From positions 1 through 10,665 of the forward strand of contig JAQCLA010000067.1 of NCBI GenBank assembly GCA_027592105.1: a stretch of 10,665 nucleotides of DNA, given 5' to 3'. This DNA comes from Pseudomonadota bacterium (GTDB lineage Bacteria > Pseudomonadota > Alphaproteobacteria > Rhodobacterales > Rhodobacteraceae). The position numbers and the translations under genes were made by a program. Numbering within the stretch: position 1 is the stretch's first letter; each line of letters begins with the position of its first letter. The notes under the pieces were generated by a model. The model was not told where the DNA came from, made no database searches, and saw nothing but the letters and a program-made list of their open reading frames with translations. Shown here one piece after another: positions 7,522-10,665 of this stretch.

Positions 7522-7531
7522 CGCTTGCGAA
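7503..7531. promoter_or_regulatory. Interrupted palindrome, likely operator over the gdh promoter
   Basis: A 29-bp inverted repeat: the left half is TTCGCAA, two bases, then CGATT; the centre is AC; the right half is AATCG, one base, then TTGCGAA. The 7-base outer arms (7503-7509 and 7525-7531) and the 5-base inner arms (7512-7516 and 7519-7523) are each exact. The one-base length difference between halves makes it imperfect. It covers the candidate -10 hexamer, so a dimeric regulator bound here would block transcription. It does not match the usual alphaproteobacterial CtrA or LexA boxes. The regulator is unknown. Confidence 0.5.
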
Positions 7532-7638
7532 GCTACCGCGATGCGACCGCAAGGGTTGAGTTGCGCTGCCGCCTATGGCTTGGTGCCCGCAGCGCCGCCC
7601 TGCTCGTCTTTAGGTGCCGCGCATTGGGAGGTATTGTG

Positions 7639-9072
7639 ATGCAGATGAATGCAGGCGAGCCGAGTTTTCGCCAATCGGTCGATCTGATGTTCAACCGCGC
7701 CGCCGCGCTGATGGACCTCCCACCGGGGCTGTCCGAAAAGATCCGGGTCTGCAACGCGACCTATATCGTGCGCTTCGGCGTGCGGCTGCGGGGCGAGATC
7801 CGCACTTTCACCGGTTACCGCTCTGTCCATTCCGAACATATGGAACCCGTCAAGGGCGGCATCCGCTACGCGCTGGCCGTCAACCAAGACGAGGTGGAGG
7901 CGCTGGCCGCGCTGATGACCTATAAATGCGCGCTGGTCGAGGCGCCCTTCGGCGGTTCCAAGGGCGGGCTGTGCATCGATCCGCGCGAATACGACGAAGA
8001 TGAGCTGGAAAAAATCACCCGCCGCTTTGCCTATGAGCTGATCAAGCGCGACCTGATCAACCCCGCCCAGAACGTGCCAGCCCCCGATATGGGCACCGGC
8101 CCGCGCGAGATGGCGATCATCGCCGATCAATATGCGCGGATGCATACCACCGATATCAATGCGCGCGCCTGTGTCACCGGCAAACCCATTCACGCAGGCG
8201 GCATCCAAGGCCGGGTCGAGGCGACGGGCCGCGGCGTGCAATACGCCCTGCACGAATTTTTCCGTTATCCCGAAGATGTCGCCAAGGCGGGCCTATCCGG
8301 CACGCTCGACGGCAAGCGCGTGATCGTGCAGGGCCTGGGCAATGTGGGCTATCACGCGGCGCTGTTCCTCTCGGCCGAGGATGGCTGCAAGATCACCCAT
8401 GTGATCGAGCATGATGGCGCGGTGGTGAACGAAGAGGGCCTTGATGTCGCGGCTTTGCGCGATTGGATCATGGCCCACGGCGGGGTCACGGATTGCCCGC
8501 TTGGTCAATATCACAAGGATGGCGCGCGGCTGTTGGAGGCGGATTGCGATATCTTGATCCCCGCCGCGATGGAGGGGGTGATCAACCTCCACAATGCCGC
8601 CGCGATCAAGGCACCCTTGATCATCGAGGCGGCCAATGGCCCGGTGACTGCGGGTGCAGACGAGATCCTGCGCAATAAGGGCACCGTAATCATTCCCGAT
8701 CTTTACGCCAATGCAGGCGGTGTCACGGTCAGCTATTTCGAATGGGTCAAGAACCTGTCCCATATCCGTTTTGGCCGGATGCAGCGCCGCCAAGAGGAAT
8801 CGCGCCACCAGCTTTTGGTCGATGAGCTTGAGCGCATCAGCCGCGACAGCTCGATCAACTGGACGCTCTCGCCGGGCTTCAAAGAGAAGTACCTGCGCGG
8901 CGCGGGCGAGTTGGAGCTGGTCCGCTCAGGCCTCGACGACACGATGCGCGCGGCCTACCAATCCATGCGCGAGGTCTGGTGGCAGCATGATGGGGTTCAA
9001 GACCTGCGCACCGCCGGTTTCCTCGTGTCCATTGGCCGCGTCGCCGAGGCGTATCAGGCCAAGGGGATCTAG
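7639..9072 (+). CDS. gdhA: Glutamate dehydrogenase (Glu/Leu/Phe/Val dehydrogenase family)
   Basis: A 477-residue cytoplasmic enzyme that interconverts glutamate with 2-oxoglutarate and ammonium using NAD(P). The N-terminal substrate domain carries Lys72 (PVKGGIRYA), Lys96 (MTYKCALVEAPF), Lys108 (GGSKGGL) and Asp150 (PAPDMGTG), spaced like the substrate and catalytic residues of clostridial GDH (Lys89, Lys113, Lys125, Asp165). The Rossmann domain has GLGNVG at 232-237, with Glu257 near the end of the next strand, which suggests NAD rather than NADP. GGVTVSYFEW (360-369), as in animal and thermophile GDHs, favours glutamate over leucine or phenylalanine as substrate. The ATG at 7639 follows GGGAGG by 7 bases; a TTG at 7525 in the same frame would add 38 unlike residues. 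It is transcribed alone. Closely related amino acid dehydrogenases cannot be fully excluded. Confidence 0.93.
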   Translation: MQMNAGEPSFRQSVDLMFNRAAALMDLPPGLSEKIRVCNATYIVRFGVRLRGEIRTFTGYRSVHSEHMEPVKGGIRYALAVNQDEVEALAALMTYKCALVEAPFGGSKGGLCIDPREYDEDELEKITRRFAYELIKRDLINPAQNVPAPDMGTGPREMAIIADQYARMHTTDINARACVTGKPIHAGGIQGRVEATGRGVQYALHEFFRYPEDVAKAGLSGTLDGKRVIVQGLGNVGYHAALFLSAEDGCKITHVIEHDGAVVNEEGLDVAALRDWIMAHGGVTDCPLGQYHKDGARLLEADCDILIPAAMEGVINLHNAAAIKAPLIIEAANGPVTAGADEILRNKGTVIIPDLYANAGGVTVSYFEWVKNLSHIRFGRMQRRQEESRHQLLVDELERISRDSSINWTLSPGFKEKYLRGAGELELVRSGLDDTMRAAYQSMREVWWQHDGVQDLRTAGFLVSIGRVAEAYQAKGI

Positions 9073-9075
9073 ACC

Positions 9076-9603
9076 TCAGCTTGGCCGCTTGGGCATCTCG
9101 CCGTTCATCTCGGCCACGATGATCTTGATCAGATCGGCCACGGGTTTGGCTTGGCTGGGGGCCGTGGCCCCGCCGACCGCGACACGCCGCTTGGATCGCC
9201 ACCATAGCGCCGGCGCATAGACACGCCCGCGTGTGGTGGGGGCCTTGAGCCGCACCAAGAACCCACCTGCGGGCTTGAAGGCAAAGATCGAGCGGTCGAC
9301 GCTTTCCACCTCGTCCAGCATGAAAAGCACGCGCCCGTCCACTTCGCGTAACGCGCTGCGAGTCAATTCCAGCGCGACCGCTGTCGCCCCCCAGACCCGC
9401 CACGACAGATACAGCGACCCAAGCCCAAGGATCACCAGAAAGGCCAGCCAGCCAATATCCGCAGGCGGTGTCGCAGCAGCGATGTAAATCAGCATGAAGC
9501 CCAACAAGCCCACGACACCGGTCGTGAACACGCGCCGCACCGGATGCGGGTCGATGGTGGCCAGCACCTCGTTGGGATCGGGGTCTTTGCGTTTGGGCAT
9601 CAT
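9076..9603 (-). CDS. Uncharacterised protein with two membrane segments
   Basis: I do not recognise a named family. The 175-residue protein has a charged N-terminus, two hydrophobic segments (about 25-45 and 51-71) split by a short PPADIG turn, and a soluble C-terminal part with alternating strand-like stretches (ALELTRSALREVDGRVLFML, then SIFAFKPAGGFLVRLK). That layout recalls bacterial membrane proteins with a PH-like domain after a helical hairpin, but this is only an impression of shape. Both ends of the protein should be on the same, probably cytoplasmic, side. The start is either ATG at 9603 or the next codon at 9600: AGAGG lies 6 or 9 bases upstream. An ATG at 9630 lacks a ribosome binding site. 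Its stop is 3 bp from the gdh stop (convergent), and it is divergent from the pirin gene. Confidence 0.75.
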   Translation of the reverse strand: MMPKRKDPDPNEVLATIDPHPVRRVFTTGVVGLLGFMLIYIAAATPPADIGWLAFLVILGLGSLYLSWRVWGATAVALELTRSALREVDGRVLFMLDEVESVDRSIFAFKPAGGFLVRLKAPTTRGRVYAPALWWRSKRRVAVGGATAPSQAKPVADLIKIIVAEMNGEMPKRPS

Positions 9604-9669
9604 CTCTCGCCTCTTGCTTGATCGCCCCATACCCGGTCGCGCGGTGTTTGGCGAGACTTGCGCATCACC

Positions 9670-9688
9670 GCACAGTCACAGTGTGTGC
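9670..9688. repeat. Short inverted repeat in the divergent gap before the pirin gene
   Basis: GCACA (9670-9674) and TGTGC (9684-9688) form exact 5-base arms around 9 bases in the 152-bp gap between the minus-strand membrane protein and the pirin gene. It lies just upstream of a candidate pirin promoter, so it could be an operator. Arms this short can occur by chance in GC-rich DNA. Confidence 0.25.
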
Positions 9689-9696
9689 AGCCCCCT

Positions 9697-9724
9697 TTGC
9701 CGCGCGGCCAGCGCCCGCTACATC
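9697..9724 (+). promoter_or_regulatory. Weak candidate promoter for the pirin gene
   Basis: TTGCCG (9697-9702) and TACATC (9719-9724) are 16 bases apart. Each matches its consensus at 4 of 6 positions. A start near 9731 would leave a short leader of about 25 bases containing the AAGGAG ribosome binding site at 9740-9745. The spacing is one base under optimum; this is a guess from consensus only. Confidence 0.25.
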
Positions 9725-9755
9725 ACAGCCCAAGATACAAAGGAGTGCCACGGCC

Positions 9756-10665
9756 ATGTCGATCCGCCCCATTCTGGAAACCCGCCGCGCCCAACCCACG
9801 ATGGAGGGGGCAGGCGTGCATTTGCACCGTGCCTTCGGGTTCCAAGACCCGACCGAGTTGGACCCGTTTTTGCTGTTCGACGATTTCCGCAATGACGACC
9901 CGATGTTTTATCGCGACGGCTTTCCATGGCATCCCCATCGCGGGATCGAGACCATCACCTATGTGCTGGCGGGCACGGTCGAGCATGCCGATAGCCTTGG
10001 CAATCGCGGCCGCCTTGGGCCGGGATCGGTGCAATGGATGACGGCGGGCTCGGGCATTTTGCATCAGGAAATGCCCTTGGGCAACGCGCGCGGCCAGATG
10101 CATGGCTTCCAGCTTTGGGGCAATCTGCCCGGCAGCCAGAAAATGACCGCGCCGCGCTACCAAGATATCCAAGGTGCCGAAATCCCCGAGGTGACCGATG
10201 ATGACGGCACCCATGTGCGGGTTATTACGGGTGAGTTCTGGGGCAAGCGCGGCCCCGTGGACGGCATCGCCGCCGATCCGCAATATCTCGATATCTCGAT
10301 GCCTGCGGGTGTGAAGAAGACCTTTCGGATCGACACCTACCGCCGCGCTTTCGCCTATATCTTCGAGGGGCAGGCCGCCTTTGCCGATGCCTCCCGCCCG
10401 CAAGGTGTGCTGCTCGAAAAAGAGGTGATGGGCCAAGAGTTGAATATCCGCGATATGTCGGGCGACCGCACCTTGGTGCGGTTTGGCACAGGTGACGAGG
10501 TGACAGTGCAAGCTGGCCCCAATGGTGTCCGCTTCCTGCTGATCTCGGGCGCACCAATCGAGGAGCCCGTCGCATGGCACGGCCCCATCGTGATGAACAC
10601 GCAAGAAGAGCTGCAGCAAGCGATGCGCGATCTGCGCAACGGCACCTTCATCAAGCCCGCGCATT
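9756..10665 (+). CDS. Pirin family protein (bicupin), 3' end outside window
   Basis: An open frame of 303 codons runs to the window edge with no stop. The protein is a two-domain cupin of the pirin family. The four metal ligands of the N-terminal cupin are present: His59 and His61 in WHPHRG, His103 and Glu105 in ILHQEMP. The C-terminal cupin (about 175-265) lacks such ligands, as is usual for pirins. Some bacterial pirins oxidise quercetin and others bind metabolic enzymes or act in stress responses; none of this can be read from the sequence. The ATG at 9756 follows AAGGAG by 10 bases. The last residues (NGTFIKPAH) look like a pirin C-terminus, so only a few codons are probably missing. It is divergent from the membrane-protein gene and its downstream partner is not visible. 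Confidence 0.93.
   Translation, partial: MSIRPILETRRAQPTMEGAGVHLHRAFGFQDPTELDPFLLFDDFRNDDPMFYRDGFPWHPHRGIETITYVLAGTVEHADSLGNRGRLGPGSVQWMTAGSGILHQEMPLGNARGQMHGFQLWGNLPGSQKMTAPRYQDIQGAEIPEVTDDDGTHVRVITGEFWGKRGPVDGIAADPQYLDISMPAGVKKTFRIDTYRRAFAYIFEGQAAFADASRPQGVLLEKEVMGQELNIRDMSGDRTLVRFGTGDEVTVQAGPNGVRFLLISGAPIEEPVAWHGPIVMNTQEELQQAMRDLRNGTFIKPAH

Noticed and set aside
7525..7638. TTG-initiated 38-residue N-terminal extension of glutamate dehydrogenase
   Set aside because: The start falls inside the palindrome and has no ribosome binding site, whereas the ATG at 7639 has GGGAGG 7 bases upstream and gives the family's usual length.
9723..10664. Minus-strand frame of 313 codons opposite the pirin gene
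   Set aside because: The plus strand encodes a clear pirin with its four metal ligands; the opposite frame is a His-rich shadow.

Overview
This window looks like chromosomal DNA of an alphaproteobacterium, most probably of the Rhodobacteraceae/Roseobacter group. The grounds are the GC-rich, tightly packed genes, the heterotetrameric sarcosine oxidase operon, the TadE/TadG-type pilus genes, and a glutamate dehydrogenase with strongly family-like sequence. Identification is by recognition of protein families only; no search was run.

Layout. Positions 1-4497, minus strand, hold a soxB-soxD-soxA-soxG operon, read right to left. soxG is cut off by the left edge: only its first 14 codons are visible, starting at a GTG that overlaps the end of soxA. 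Positions 4588-7386, also minus strand, hold three tightly spaced genes of the TadG/TadE class: a VWA-domain TadG-like protein followed by two small pseudopilin-like membrane proteins. A probable intrinsic terminator lies in the 90 bp between these genes and soxB. Positions 7387-7638 are a divergent promoter region. It carries a candidate -35/-10 pair whose -10 sits at the centre of a 29-bp interrupted palindrome, a likely operator. Positions 7639-9072, plus strand, encode an NAD(P)-dependent glutamate dehydrogenase. It converges, with only 3 bp between stops, on a minus-strand gene (9076-9603) for an uncharacterised protein with two membrane segments. From 9756 to the right edge runs a plus-strand pirin-family gene, nearly complete but without its stop.

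How the genes fit together. The sox operon turns sarcosine, the last methylated intermediate of glycine betaine/choline breakdown, into glycine, methylene-tetrahydrofolate and hydrogen peroxide. Glutamate dehydrogenase connects amino nitrogen to 2-oxoglutarate, but its nearness to sox does not prove a shared role. The Tad-like genes would form accessory parts of a Flp-type pilus or secretion apparatus whose core genes (flp, tadA/B/C, rcpA) are not in this window.

There is no sign of insertion sequences, phage genes, CRISPR arrays or RNA genes, and no gene-free stretch longer than 252 bp. I found no convincing evidence of a wholly new system. The best leads are the palindrome over the gdh promoter, the altered prepilin-peptidase-like site in one TadE protein, and the uncharacterised two-TM protein.
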